The notes beneath the pieces were generated by a model. It ran no database searches, was not told the origin of the DNA, and saw only the letters and a program-made list of their open reading frames with translations. Of a DNA stretch of 57,920 nucleotides, positions 34,810-43,590 are shown piece after piece (the stretch's first letter is position 1; every line of letters starts with the position of its first letter). The DNA is from Cytophagales bacterium (GTDB taxonomy: Bacteria > Bacteroidota > Bacteroidia > Cytophagales > UBA9547): the NCBI GenBank assembly GCA_025360395.1, contig JANYCH010000285.1, positions 1 to 57,920 of the forward strand. Direction: 5' to 3'. Position numbers and translations under genes: made by a program.

Positions 34810-36807
34810 TTATTTTTTCACAATCTTAAACTCCACCCTTCGGTTCATATACCTGTTTTCTTCTGAAGTATTGGGTACCAGAGGTTCGCTTTCACCATAT
34901 CCTTTTGCCTGCATTCTGTAAAATTCTACTCCTTTACTATATAAGTAGTTAAGAACTTTGGTGGCCCGTTCCTGGGAAAGTTTTTTGTTGTCTTCATCCG
35001 ATCCAATATCATCTGTGTGGCCACCTATTTCAATATAAACATCATGATTTTTGTATAATGTTTCTACCATGCGGTTCAGTTCAGGATAGGACGCAGCAGT
35101 TAGCTCTGACTTTTTGCTTTCAAAAAATAAATTATTGATCCTTACTTTCTGGCCTTGTTCTATTGGTACCAGATATAAGTCCTTTTCAACTTCTACATAC
35201 TTATCTATTTTCAATAGGTCTATGTTTTCATTTACCGACATAAAACCGGGATGGCTCGCCCTGAAACCATATAAACTACCTGGTGGTAATACAATCTTGT
35301 ATTTACCTGTAAATGCATCCGCTGTGGCAATTCCCTTGTCTTCTCCTTGCGGCAATGTTTCATAATGTACCTGACCTGAAATAGGAACTTTGGTTTTTAT
35401 ATTCAAAACCCTCCCCTGAACTAAAACTACTGGGTTTGGCTGCAATTCGATAGGAAGTTTTATTCTGAATATATCTGTAGCACCAATTGCTTTAGTTGAA
35501 GAAACGAAATACGCATATTGGCCTGAAGCCGGAATTGTAAAATAAAAATCTGAAAGTGCAGTATTAAAGGAAGGGCCCAGGTTAACCGGTTCTGTCCAGT
35601 TTTTCCAGGTATTGTCAAGCCGTTTGCTCATGTAAATATCTCCGGCACCATAGCCAGGAAAGCCTTCTGATGTAAAATAGAGCGTGGTGAGATCTGAAGC
35701 GATAAAGGGTGTATATTCATCAGAAGCAGTATTAATCCTGGGCCCTAAGTTGGATGGTTGGGACCAGTTGCCATTTTTATCCTGAAAACAAACATAAATA
35801 TCTTCACCTCCGTGAGTATCGTCCCTGGTAATGGCTATCAAAAGGGTTTTTCCATCATTTCCAAGGTAGGCAGATGTATATTTTCCTCTGTTATTGTAAT
35901 TTCTGATATTGATTTTTTCAGGAAAGGCCCATTTGGATTCCAGTTTTCTTGAAATAGAGAGGCCGTTTCCACTAGATGTGCCGTCATCGTTGTAAATATT
36001 ACCGACCAGCATAGTCTGTCCGTCTGGCGTAAGGGCGCTAGCATAGTTATTTCGTTCATTGTTTATAGGAGTTCCCAGGTTTTTCGCCTGAGTAAAATTT
36101 CCGGCAGAGTCTATTTCTGAATACCAGATATCCTGATTTTTTCCCCCATAGTTTTCAGGTGAATCGCGTGTAAAATATAAGATTTTGTTATCCGGGCTTA
36201 TAACCGGGGCCACTTCTTTATTTTCTGTATTTACATTCTTTCCCAGGTTTAGGGGTTGGGATCCTGCCATGTCTACCTTTATCAGGTTCACTTTTGGCTC
36301 AAAGACTGCCACTTCTTCACTGATGCCAATAGCATCAATCTGGGGCATTTCATCAAACTTGCTTACGTCAAAATATATTTTCAAAGATGTTGTTTCAAAT
36401 CCCTGGTCATCCAGGTTTATAGAATACATTCTGCTGGATTCTTCAACCGGATGGGCTTTTAGTTTTTTTATCAGGTGTTCTTTCCCCATTTTATCAATAA
36501 GATATATTTTAGAAACAGAGCCTGGTTTATAATTTTCAGCAACAATGACCGTTTTAGGTTTTACAGGTTTTTTAAAACCGATTTTGATATATTGGTTACT
36601 CGATTTAACAGCCGGTTCCCAGGCAGAGAAACTCTTTCCTCCTTGCGGAAATATATTGGGAGCCCCAATTACTTCGCCTGCAGAACTTTGTTTTGAACTG
36701 ATTTCAGAAGAAACTTCAATTATTTTAGAAGTCCAGAAAATGTTCTGTCCGGAGGAAATTTCCTGACTGAAAATGAAAAAAATAAGCAGATAGGTATGAA
36801 GCTTCAA
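34810..36807 (-). CDS. OmpA-family protein with PD40 beta-propeller
   Basis: About 665 residues: signal peptide MKLHTYLLIFFIFSQEISSG, an N-terminal beta domain (about 25-165), a run of WD40/PD40-like repeats (about 195-450, motifs such as PVISPDNKILYFTRDSPE and TPFIASDLTTLYFTSEG), a carboxypeptidase-regulatory-like domain (about 455-530), then an OmpA C-terminal peptidoglycan-binding domain (about 550-665, with IGGHTDDIGSDEDNKKLSQERA). The plan recalls PorE-like type IX proteins, but the TPR part of PorE was not seen. Only TTG 36807 fits as start. It is divergent from the Omp85-type gene. Confidence 0.85.
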   Translation of the reverse strand: MKLHTYLLIFFIFSQEISSGQNIFWTSKIIEVSSEISSKQSSAGEVIGAPNIFPQGGKSFSAWEPAVKSSNQYIKIGFKKPVKPKTVIVAENYKPGSVSKIYLIDKMGKEHLIKKLKAHPVEESSRMYSINLDDQGFETTSLKIYFDVSKFDEMPQIDAIGISEEVAVFEPKVNLIKVDMAGSQPLNLGKNVNTENKEVAPVISPDNKILYFTRDSPENYGGKNQDIWYSEIDSAGNFTQAKNLGTPINNERNNYASALTPDGQTMLVGNIYNDDGTSSGNGLSISRKLESKWAFPEKINIRNYNNRGKYTSAYLGNDGKTLLIAITRDDTHGGEDIYVCFQDKNGNWSQPSNLGPRINTASDEYTPFIASDLTTLYFTSEGFPGYGAGDIYMSKRLDNTWKNWTEPVNLGPSFNTALSDFYFTIPASGQYAYFVSSTKAIGATDIFRIKLPIELQPNPVVLVQGRVLNIKTKVPISGQVHYETLPQGEDKGIATADAFTGKYKIVLPPGSLYGFRASHPGFMSVNENIDLLKIDKYVEVEKDLYLVPIEQGQKVRINNLFFESKKSELTAASYPELNRMVETLYKNHDVYIEIGGHTDDIGSDEDNKKLSQERATKVLNYLYSKGVEFYRMQAKGYGESEPLVPNTSEENRYMNRRVEFKIVKK

Positions 36808-36896
36808 ATATTTAATTGTTTTTACGGTGCTAAATTATCAAAATTGATCCAACAAGTGATTGACTTGCAAAAAGAACTGTTTCTGACTATTATCTT

Positions 36897-38291
36897 TTGA
36901 GATTTTTATTTCCTGTATTGATTATTCTTTCTTTGTTCCGGCCTTGTTCCGGGCAAAGCGGAGATTTCATTATTCTGAACAAAGTTTTTATAAGTGGCAA
37001 CAAACGAACAGTAGACAGGATTATCCTGCGTGAACTTGATTTGCATAAAGGAGATACCATCTATAAGGTAAATGCCGATACGATTCTGAAGGTAAACCAT
37101 AACCGGATATACAATACAAGGCTTTTTAATGAAGTAACGCTCACTTTACTTCCGGATTCTTCCCATTACAATAATCTTTTGATAGAAATAAAGGAACGCT
37201 GGTACATCTTCCCAATCCCCATATTTGAACTGGCAGACCGAAGTTTTAATGAATGGTGGTACAATCAGAACCGGAGCCTGAAAAGGATCAATTATGGGAT
37301 CAGGTTCACACACAAAAATTTCAGGGGAAGAAAAGAAGAGTTAAGCCTGACCCTGCAAAGTGGCTTTACACAAAAGCTGGAAGTAGGGTATAACATTCCT
37401 TATATCAACAAGAAACAAACCTGGGGTACCAACCTCGATTTTAGTTATGACCAAAACAAACAAACATCCTTTAAAACCGAAAAAAACAGGCAGATATTCA
37501 TACGCAATGACAATGTGGTAATGCGTGAGCGATATAAGGCAGGCATCAGTTTTGACTACAGGAAATTCTTTTTTGGAATCCATTCTTTCGACTTGCATTA
37601 CAATTATGCGTCTGTTAGTGATTCTATTGCCATCCTAAATCCGGATTATTTTGGTGATGGCAAAAGAAACCAGCAGTTTCTTCAGCTGGGTTATTATTTC
37701 ACGTTTGATAAAAGGGATATTCGGGCCTATGCCCATAAAGGCTTTTATTTCAAATTTTCTTATGAACAAAAAGGCTTCACACCAATTGATGATATTAGAA
37801 TTGCTTCTTTTGACCTGACCTATGGAAAGTATCTTTCCTTAGGACGGAATTTTTATCTGGCTTCACTTTCAAAAGGGAAAATATACCTGGCAGACCGTAT
37901 CCCATATTACAATCGCCGTGCATTTGGCTACGATCAGGATTATGTTCGAGGATATGATTTATATGTAATTGATGGTGAACGTTTTCTGCTTCAAAGGCTT
38001 ACATTGAGAAAGAAGCTTCTTCAAACCAACCTGCATATAGAATCTCTTTTACCCATAAAGCAATTTAGCAATATACCTCTTGCTGTTTACATAAATACTT
38101 ACTACGATTTGGGTTATAGCTACTTACAAAACCCTAGTGCGACACGCGATTTTCTCTCCAATGAATTATTGCGTGGCGGTGGAGTCGGGCTTGATGTGGT
38201 GACTTATTATGATTCTGTCATCAGGTTTGAATATTCAATCAACAAAATGCTGGAAAACCGGGTATATCTTGCTTTTACCAAGGATATATAA
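36897..38291 (+). CDS. Omp85/BamA-type outer-membrane barrel with POTRA domain
   Basis: About 464 residues. The signal peptide MRFLFPVLIILSLFRPCSG is only complete if the TTG at 36897 is the start. A single POTRA domain follows (about 25-100: KVFISGNKRTVDRIILREL...VNHNRIYNTRLFNEVTL), then a barrel of about 350 residues. FDKRDIRAYAHKGFYF and RRAFGYDQDYVRGYDLYV match the Omp85 superfamily. One POTRA makes it shorter than BamA (five) or TamA (three), so a two-partner-like or phylum-specific transporter is possible. It diverges from the OmpA-type gene. Confidence 0.8.
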   Translation: MRFLFPVLIILSLFRPCSGQSGDFIILNKVFISGNKRTVDRIILRELDLHKGDTIYKVNADTILKVNHNRIYNTRLFNEVTLTLLPDSSHYNNLLIEIKERWYIFPIPIFELADRSFNEWWYNQNRSLKRINYGIRFTHKNFRGRKEELSLTLQSGFTQKLEVGYNIPYINKKQTWGTNLDFSYDQNKQTSFKTEKNRQIFIRNDNVVMRERYKAGISFDYRKFFFGIHSFDLHYNYASVSDSIAILNPDYFGDGKRNQQFLQLGYYFTFDKRDIRAYAHKGFYFKFSYEQKGFTPIDDIRIASFDLTYGKYLSLGRNFYLASLSKGKIYLADRIPYYNRRAFGYDQDYVRGYDLYVIDGERFLLQRLTLRKKLLQTNLHIESLLPIKQFSNIPLAVYINTYYDLGYSYLQNPSATRDFLSNELLRGGGVGLDVVTYYDSVIRFEYSINKMLENRVYLAFTKDI

Positions 38292-38348
38292 GTCTCAAAC
38301 TTCCAGAATGCCTCACCAAAAAAATAGTAAATTTCAATAGGACCTGTT

Positions 38349-38356
38349 TATCTTTG
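38349..38356 (+). promoter_or_regulatory. -7 element TATCTTTG
   Basis: Exact TAnnTTTG match 16 nt before the ATG of the following Bat-type gene at 38373, giving a leader of roughly 10 nt. No clear -33 box. Confidence 0.5.
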
Positions 38357-38372
38357 CATCTCAAGATATTGT

Positions 38373-39251
38373 ATGTTGAGGTTGCCTAAAAAGCAGTTTT
38401 TCTTTCTATTTTTTATTATTTCCCTTTCTTTCCAGTCTATTGGTCAAAGACCGGTGCTTACTTTCCTTTCAGATTCCGTCTTAGTGGGTGAACCAACCAA
38501 GGTCATTTTCTATTTTAAACACGATTCAGCTCAGGAAATAGTTTTCCCTGATTCAAATTCAAATTACTCGCCTTTCGAATTTATTAACAAACAGGATTTT
38601 AATACCCGGACACTTAATGGAATAAGTACGGACAGTGCTGTTTATACCCTTGCATTATATGAGGTTGAAGGAACACATTCACTTTCACTACAAGTAACCC
38701 AATTTTTAAATAAGGATACTATCATAATAAGCTCACAAAGTGATAGCGTTTCGATCATTCCTTTGATAAAGGCAGTGTCAGATACTCTAAAGTTAAAATC
38801 CAATACAACTCATATTCCACTTGAAAGCGATTTTAATTACATTATTGTATTAATAGGAATAGTAGCACTTGTTGTAATTGCAATATTGATTTATGTATTT
38901 TTTGGAAGACAAATTTTAAGACAAATAAAGAAATACAGGGATAAGATTTCTCACAGGTTATTTGTCTCTTCATTTACATCTTTGATTTCAAACCTAAATT
39001 CTCCTGATAAGATGGAGGAAGCGGTTTCATTATGGAAGAAGTACATAGAAAGGATTGAAAATAAGCCATTTACTACGTATACTTCTACAGAAATTGCTTT
39101 TAATTTAAAAAACGACAATTTAAAAAAGAACCTTCAAAACATAGATGGTGCCATTTATGGAGGCCGTTCATCTTCTGTTGCCAAGACGGACTTCTCTGTA
39201 TTGCTTGAGGTTGCAAACGACCTCTACAAAAACCATCAAGTTTCAAGATAA
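38373..39251 (+). CDS. Membrane protein of the Bat-type unit (DUF4381/BatD-like)
   Basis: A 292-residue protein with an N-terminal signal segment (about 6-25), a periplasmic beta-rich domain (about 27-150) like the N-terminal part of BatD-type proteins, one membrane segment (about 156-178, IIVLIGIVALVVIAILIYVFFG) and a cytoplasmic C-terminal helical domain of about 110 residues. In Bacteroidetes such a gene sits between the DUF58 gene and batA. Its stop codon abuts the batA start directly, so translation is likely coupled. Role in Bat assembly is inferred from position. Confidence 0.65.
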   Translation: MLRLPKKQFFFLFFIISLSFQSIGQRPVLTFLSDSVLVGEPTKVIFYFKHDSAQEIVFPDSNSNYSPFEFINKQDFNTRTLNGISTDSAVYTLALYEVEGTHSLSLQVTQFLNKDTIIISSQSDSVSIIPLIKAVSDTLKLKSNTTHIPLESDFNYIIVLIGIVALVVIAILIYVFFGRQILRQIKKYRDKISHRLFVSSFTSLISNLNSPDKMEEAVSLWKKYIERIENKPFTTYTSTEIAFNLKNDNLKKNLQNIDGAIYGGRSSSVAKTDFSVLLEVANDLYKNHQVSR

Positions 39252-40304
39252 ATGAAAAGCCAGAATATCAATATTTGGGAATGGTTTTCGTTGGATTGGT
39301 TTAACCTCTCTACCTACAAAAGTTTCGTTTGGGAGAACCATGACTTGCTTTACCTGGTTCCATTTGTTCCTTTGCTGTTGTTGGTACGCTGGATTATCTA
39401 CATAAAATTCAGACAAAAATTAGAATTTGCATTTACCAGTACCCAGATAAGGTCTAATCCAATAACCTGGTTACGCTTTATACCCGACACCTTTTTCTGC
39501 CTTTTTATAGCCATGTTGCTCATTGCCCTGGCAAGGCCACAAAGATCTAATGAACAGGTTGAATTCTATTCTGAAGGAATTGACATCATGATCTGCCTCG
39601 ATATTTCAGAATCAATGCTTATAGAAGATTTTAAACCTAATAGGTTAGAATCTGCAAAAAAGGTGGCGACAAAGTTTATTGAAGGAAGGTTTCAGGACAG
39701 AATAGGTTTAGTCATTTTTGCCGGAGACGCATTTTCTCTTTGCCCACTTACCACAGATTACGAACTGTTATACTCCTATCTGAAAGATATAAAATTTGAT
39801 TTGATCCAGAAACCAGGGACGGCTATAGGAAGTGCAATTGCCGTTGGCACCAACAGGATGCTGGAATCAAGGTCAAAAACAAAAGTAATGATCGTTATAA
39901 GTGATGGTGAAAATACTGCAGGCAATATAGATCCCATAACCTCTACCAAATTAGCCCAAGCTTATGGAATTAAAATTTATACCATTGGTGTAGGACAGGA
40001 TGGCAAGGTCCCTTTTGGCAAGGACATGTTTGGAAATGTTCAATACGTAGAGAATACAATGAACGAAAGTACTTTAAGACAAATTGCAGAAACAGCTTCT
40101 GGCCGCTATTACAGGGCCGCTTCGGTTAACTCCCTTCAGGAAATTTTCTCCAGGATTGACAAATATGAAAAAGCTGAGATTAAAGAAACAAGGTTTAAAG
40201 ATACCCGTGACTTTTACTTTGTTTATCTCTACTGGGCTATTGCATTTTTCCTGTTATGGTTACTTTGTAAAAACACATTTGTTACAAACGCATTAGAAGA
40301 TTAG
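39252..40304 (+). CDS. batA: BatA-type von Willebrand factor A protein
   Basis: 350 residues: two N-terminal membrane segments (about 35-50 and 78-95), a VWA domain (about 108-290) with a complete metal-ion site (Asp117, Ser119, Ser121 in CLDISESM, plus a late SDGENTAG), and a C-terminal membrane segment. BatA belongs to the Bacteroidetes aerotolerance (Bat) set, often with MoxR, DUF58, BatB-E. Here only the gene upstream accompanies it; no batB follows. Confidence 0.85.
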   Translation: MKSQNINIWEWFSLDWFNLSTYKSFVWENHDLLYLVPFVPLLLLVRWIIYIKFRQKLEFAFTSTQIRSNPITWLRFIPDTFFCLFIAMLLIALARPQRSNEQVEFYSEGIDIMICLDISESMLIEDFKPNRLESAKKVATKFIEGRFQDRIGLVIFAGDAFSLCPLTTDYELLYSYLKDIKFDLIQKPGTAIGSAIAVGTNRMLESRSKTKVMIVISDGENTAGNIDPITSTKLAQAYGIKIYTIGVGQDGKVPFGKDMFGNVQYVENTMNESTLRQIAETASGRYYRAASVNSLQEIFSRIDKYEKAEIKETRFKDTRDFYFVYLYWAIAFFLLWLLCKNTFVTNALED

Positions 40305-40363
40305 AATCCTGTCTAAAGCACTTTGGCATTATATTTTTTCCATATGAGTAAAACTATAATGCT

Positions 40364-40519
40364 ATGAAAAATTCCGGAAATAATAATCAAAGTCTAAGCT
40401 TTTCTCATAAACAGAGGCCCGAAAACAAGGATAACCTTGACAGCAGAGAAAGGGAAGAGGAGCAAATAAATGGTTCTCACACAACCCATAACAGGAAGGA
40501 AAAAAGAAACCAGAAATAG
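40364..40519 (+). CDS. Small hydrophilic protein (51 residues), unlisted ORF
   Basis: An ATG at 40364 opens a 51-codon frame ending TAG 40517-40519. The product is very polar, rich in Asn, Arg, Glu, Lys and Gln (RPENKDNLDSREREEE), and lacks any hydrophobic segment. A strong rho-independent terminator begins 18 nt after the stop, and nothing else occupies the region, so it looks like a real small gene. Similar small charged ORFs occur in Bacteroidetes. Function unknown. Confidence 0.55.
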   Translation: MKNSGNNNQSLSFSHKQRPENKDNLDSREREEEQINGSHTTHNRKEKRNQK

Positions 40520-40537
40520 TACAATTGTAAATTTTGA

Positions 40538-40568
40538 AAAAGACCTGCCGAAAACAGGTCTTTTCTTT
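40538..40568 (+). terminator. Rho-independent terminator after the 51-residue ORF
   Basis: AAAAGACCTG (40538-40547) and CAGGTCTTTT (40555-40564) form a 10-bp stem with a 7-nt loop, followed by a T-rich tail (CTTTTATTG). Confidence 0.85.
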
Positions 40569-40638
40569 TATTGATTTTTTATCCAGAAATTTTTACAGTT
40601 ATAAATTACTGATTATCAGAAGATAAATTTATAAAATT

Positions 40639-40648
40639 TCGTGGCACG
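40639..40648 (+). promoter_or_regulatory. TCGTGGCACG box, copy 2
   Basis: Identical to the box at 24519-24528, with similar flanks (AAAAT before, T-rich after), 67 nt before the ATG at 40706. See the matching entry; it may be a regulatory or alternative sigma-factor site shared by two genes. Confidence 0.5.
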
Positions 40649-40705
40649 CATTTTTATTATTCTTTATATAAAAAAAGATTAACAGCACAATTAAAATATA
40701 CGATT

Positions 40706-41269
40706 ATGAAAAAGATACTTACTATAGTTTCCGCCATTGCCTTCGCCGTTCAAGTAAATGCACAATCTGGCGACCCACATTTTAGTCTTGCTAAAGGAAG
40801 GGTTTTTTCTGAAAGAGAGCAAACAACCATGCAAAATGGAGTGTTCATGAGAAATGGTGTACCAATGGAAGTGAAGAACGGTTCTGAAATGAGAATGTAT
40901 GAGGATATGAAAATGCTTGATGGATCTAAAGTACTCACTGACGGAACAATTTTAAGATTAGATGGTACACAAACTAAATTACAGGAAGGTGAAAGGATTT
41001 TTTTGAGTGGGGTTGTAAGTCCAATTCCTAAAAACGAATATGTCACCATGAACAATGGCAGAATGACAATAGTTAAGGATACAATCTGGATCCAAATGGA
41101 TCGCAACCTGATGCTTGAAAATGGAAACCGTGTTTTTGTTCAAGGTTATGTGGTAACTTCAGATGGTAAAAAAGTTCAGTTCAAAGAAGGAGATAAAATG
41201 AGCATGGGTGGTGCCTGGATGAATGACCAACCAATATTTAATTCAAAATTATTACAGTCTTCAAAATAG
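40706..41269 (+). CDS. Secreted DUF6799-type protein
   Basis: 187 residues with signal peptide MKKILTIVSAIAFAVQVNA. The mature part repeats a unit of about 30-40 residues around short motifs such as NGVFMRNGVPMEVKNG, LTDGTILRLDGTQTKLQEGE and LENGNRVFVQGYVVTSDGKKVQFKEGD, as in DUF6799 proteins, suggesting a small beta-solenoid or paired hairpins. Function unknown. It carries the TCGTGGCACG box upstream, and its terminator lies within the converging MOSC gene. Confidence 0.72.
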   Translation: MKKILTIVSAIAFAVQVNAQSGDPHFSLAKGRVFSEREQTTMQNGVFMRNGVPMEVKNGSEMRMYEDMKMLDGSKVLTDGTILRLDGTQTKLQEGERIFLSGVVSPIPKNEYVTMNNGRMTIVKDTIWIQMDRNLMLENGNRVFVQGYVVTSDGKKVQFKEGDKMSMGGAWMNDQPIFNSKLLQSSK

Positions 41270-41273
41270 ATTC

Positions 41274-41825
41274 TTAAAAGAATTTACTCCAGAAGCCCTG
41301 CCCAGCAGGGCTTTTTTTGTTTGGCTCTGACTCGTTTATTTTTAAAACGTCATGAATTCTGATTATTCCACCTTGTATTATTTTTGCGGTAATGCCGCCG
41401 TGGCCTCTCATTGCATTATAGCCACCAGGACCTAAATTTTCTTCCATTCTTGAACAGGGATGGCATTCTCCTGTGTATTTTAAAAGCACTTCACCAATCC
41501 AGAATGTCTTACCCTTTAAAGCCAGGAGATTAATTCCTTGCGTCACTATATTTCTTCTGACGATCGAAGGAGATAGATCTTGGATTTTCATATAAGAAGC
41601 AACCGCATTCAAATGTTCTTGCTGTATTAAAGTAACTTGTCTTTTGCTGCCCTTTTTTCCGGAATGATGATCGCCTTTCAGTTTAGACTCTGTTAATGCT
41701 ACAACTTCCGGAACTTCTGTTAGATCGATTTTTCTTTCATACCTCAAACCAAGCCACATTACTTCCCCTTCCTGAGGAAGAGTATCTGTCAAGGTTTGGA
41801 TGCTGGGTATGTTATTTCGATTCAT
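41274..41825 (-). CDS. MOSC-domain protein
   Basis: About 183 residues from ATG 41825 (a TTG seven codons upstream is less likely). MOSC domains bind a sulfur-carrying cofactor or transfer sulfur in molybdenum-cofactor-linked proteins; typical pieces are VALTESKLKGDHHSG, QVTLIQQEHLNAVA, RRNIVTQGINLLAL and LKYTGECHPCSRMEENLGPGGYNAMRGHGGITA with the conserved Cys. There is no YiiM-type partner. The last codons double as the terminator of the opposite gene. Confidence 0.85.
   Translation of the reverse strand: MNRNNIPSIQTLTDTLPQEGEVMWLGLRYERKIDLTEVPEVVALTESKLKGDHHSGKKGSKRQVTLIQQEHLNAVASYMKIQDLSPSIVRRNIVTQGINLLALKGKTFWIGEVLLKYTGECHPCSRMEENLGPGGYNAMRGHGGITAKIIQGGIIRIHDVLKINESEPNKKSPAGQGFWSKFF
41294..41318 (+). 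terminator. Terminator inside the converging MOSC gene
   Basis: AGCCCTGC (41294-41301) and GCAGGGCT (41305-41312) with a 3-nt loop, followed by a T-run. It lies 25 nt after the stop of the DUF6799 gene, within the MOSC reading frame, and encodes part of that protein's C-terminal tail. Confidence 0.85.
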
Positions 41826-41999
41826 TTTATATGTATAACTACTCAATATAAAAAATGCAGCTATAAATTGATATTTCTTACTTATGTATGGAATGATTGA
41901 TAAAAATACATGGATTAATAAGACTTATATGGAAAATTTTCGTATTATTATTTAACGATTTATTCACAATAAATCTCCACTTAATAAATAAAGAATAAT

Positions 42000-42416
42000 A
42001 TGAGGGTAATTTATTTTACTTACGTCCAGTCCACTCAATACCTCAGGTTCTACTATCTCCCTTCAAATACTATGGATGGCATTATTATCCTGCACAAAGG
42101 GAAATCATTTGTATTTTTTAAGACTGCCCAGATAAATGTGCAGGATACGCTCAAAGTAATTGACAAAGACATAGAATTAGAAGATTGTAGGTTTTCGTAT
42201 GAAATTCAGGATATGTTCTACTATATATCCAGCAAGGAAGCTGCAAGAATTTGCAAAACAACAACTAAACTCTTGAGCAGACTTAGTTTCACACAATCTT
42301 TGACCGAAGTTATCAAAAAATTTAATCCTGACTCCCCAATAAAGATTTCAGGAGTCGGGCGACATAATTTTACACATAAAAATATCTTATCTATTCCCTT
42401 GCATTCATTGAATTAG
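42000..42416 (+). CDS. Hypothetical protein
   Basis: A 138-residue protein without signal peptide or membrane segment. It reads as an alternation of beta strands and short helices (DGIIILHKGKSFVFFKTAQINVQ, AARICKTTTKLLSRLSF). I do not recognise it. It stands alone between the MOSC gene (divergent, 174 nt) and the PorP/SprF gene (convergent, 5 nt between stops). Codon use is normal, so a real gene is likely. Confidence 0.55.
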   Translation: MRVIYFTYVQSTQYLRFYYLPSNTMDGIIILHKGKSFVFFKTAQINVQDTLKVIDKDIELEDCRFSYEIQDMFYYISSKEAARICKTTTKLLSRLSFTQSLTEVIKKFNPDSPIKISGVGRHNFTHKNILSIPLHSLN

Positions 42417-42421
42417 TAGCC

Positions 42422-43396
42422 CTACCAAAAATCAGAAGGTGACCTAAGTTCGGCCTGTGGAGCAAGCTTCAGGCCTAACATTATTTCGTGAGAACCAGAA
42501 CTGATTTTTGACAATGCCGAGGTTCCATAATCATAAGAATAACCAAATTCAAATTTACCTTTCACTGTTACACCTGCAAGGAAAACAATAGCATCTTCCC
42601 TCCTGTAAGACACCCCTAACCATACAGTTTCTTTGTATTTGGCCTTGCAGTTTATATCAAAGGTGGCCGGAGCCGGACTAACCAGCTTAAACAACACGGA
42701 AGGAATGATATGTAGGTCTGAATTATAACCGATCAAATAGCCTCCGGTAATAAAATAATGATTATTAAGCTTGTTGTTTCCATCAGGTGATATTTCTGAA
42801 AACTTTAATTTATTCTGAAATATCTGGTTAATCGAGGCACCAAAGAAATAACGTTGATGGTACAGCCAGTATCCAAGGTTCATATCCGGCATCCATTGTA
42901 CAGATGTACCGAGGGTACCAGTACTTTGGTCGCTTAGAACAAGTTTACTCCCGTCAATTTTATATTGCTGGGCACCTAATGAAGCCCCAAAAGATATTTT
43001 TAATTTTTTGGTAATCTGTACATTATAAGAGTAGGAGCCATAGATTGATGTTCTGCTTGTAGGGCCGGTTTTGTCAACTATAACCAAACCTCCGAAGCCG
43101 TGATGCCAGTCTGCTTCGTTTTTATGACGGCCACGGTTGGGGCCAATATGCTGTCCAATGTGAAAATGTCCTGATAAATAAGAAGTTTGAGGTGCTGCGT
43201 CGCTTAATCCAGCGCCAACCCATTGTTGTCTGTGCCCGGCACGAAAGTCGTAATGATCTGATGTACCACCCACTGCTGGGTTAAGCAGATACTGGTTCAT
43301 CATATACTGGCTATAATGTGGCCTTTGCTGGGCTATTAGTTGTCCGTTAATAATGCAAAGAACAAGAAGGGTATATTTTATAATCTTTAAGTACAA
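42422..43396 (-). CDS. PorP/SprF-family outer-membrane protein
   Basis: 324 residues with signal peptide MYLKIIKYTLLVLCIINGQLIAQ and the family's hallmark opening QRPHYSQYMMNQYLLNPAVGG, then barrel strands (FGGLVIVDKTGPTSRTSIYGSYSY, GYWLYHQRYFFGASINQIF) and a C-terminal FEFGYSYDYGTSAL...SHEIMLGLKL. PorP/SprF proteins are type IX secretion-linked barrels, often paired with cell-surface adhesins such as SprB; no adhesin is next to this one. There is no ATG, so TTG 43396 is the start (an in-frame stop lies five codons upstream). Confidence 0.88.
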   Translation of the reverse strand: MYLKIIKYTLLVLCIINGQLIAQQRPHYSQYMMNQYLLNPAVGGTSDHYDFRAGHRQQWVGAGLSDAAPQTSYLSGHFHIGQHIGPNRGRHKNEADWHHGFGGLVIVDKTGPTSRTSIYGSYSYNVQITKKLKISFGASLGAQQYKIDGSKLVLSDQSTGTLGTSVQWMPDMNLGYWLYHQRYFFGASINQIFQNKLKFSEISPDGNNKLNNHYFITGGYLIGYNSDLHIIPSVLFKLVSPAPATFDINCKAKYKETVWLGVSYRREDAIVFLAGVTVKGKFEFGYSYDYGTSALSKISSGSHEIMLGLKLAPQAELRSPSDFW

Positions 43397-43564
43397 TATT
43401 AACTTGTTTTAACTATACAATTATACAACAATGGTTCTAAAATATCATTTAAACTGTTCTTAAATACCGGGAATTTTATATTAAGTAACTTCCTAAATGG
43501 TTATTTATTTGGGTAGAAAAATTTAATGAAATCATTTTGAATGTTTGAATCACATATATTTAAT

Positions 43565-43572
43565 TATTTTTG
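43565..43572 (+). promoter_or_regulatory. -7 element TATTTTTG of ribH
   Basis: Exact TAnnTTTG match; TTTG boxes occur at 43544-43547 and 43536-43539. It overlaps the alternative TTG at 43570 and shows that the ATG at 43591 must be the ribH start. Confidence 0.5.
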
Positions 43573-43590
43573 CTTTTTCCCTCAATTCAA

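Noticed and set aside
34587..34829. 80-residue plus-strand ORF
   Set aside because: Antisense of the TPP riboswitch, which explains the conserved sequence there.
36690..36900. Leaderless or ATG-started alternatives for the OmpA/PD40 and Omp85-type genes
   Set aside because: No in-frame ATG precedes the stop codon upstream of the OmpA gene, and any later start would remove the signal peptide of either protein.
43570..43590. Upstream TTG start for ribH
   Set aside because: It overlaps the TATTTTTG promoter box; ATG 43591 gives a normal RibH.
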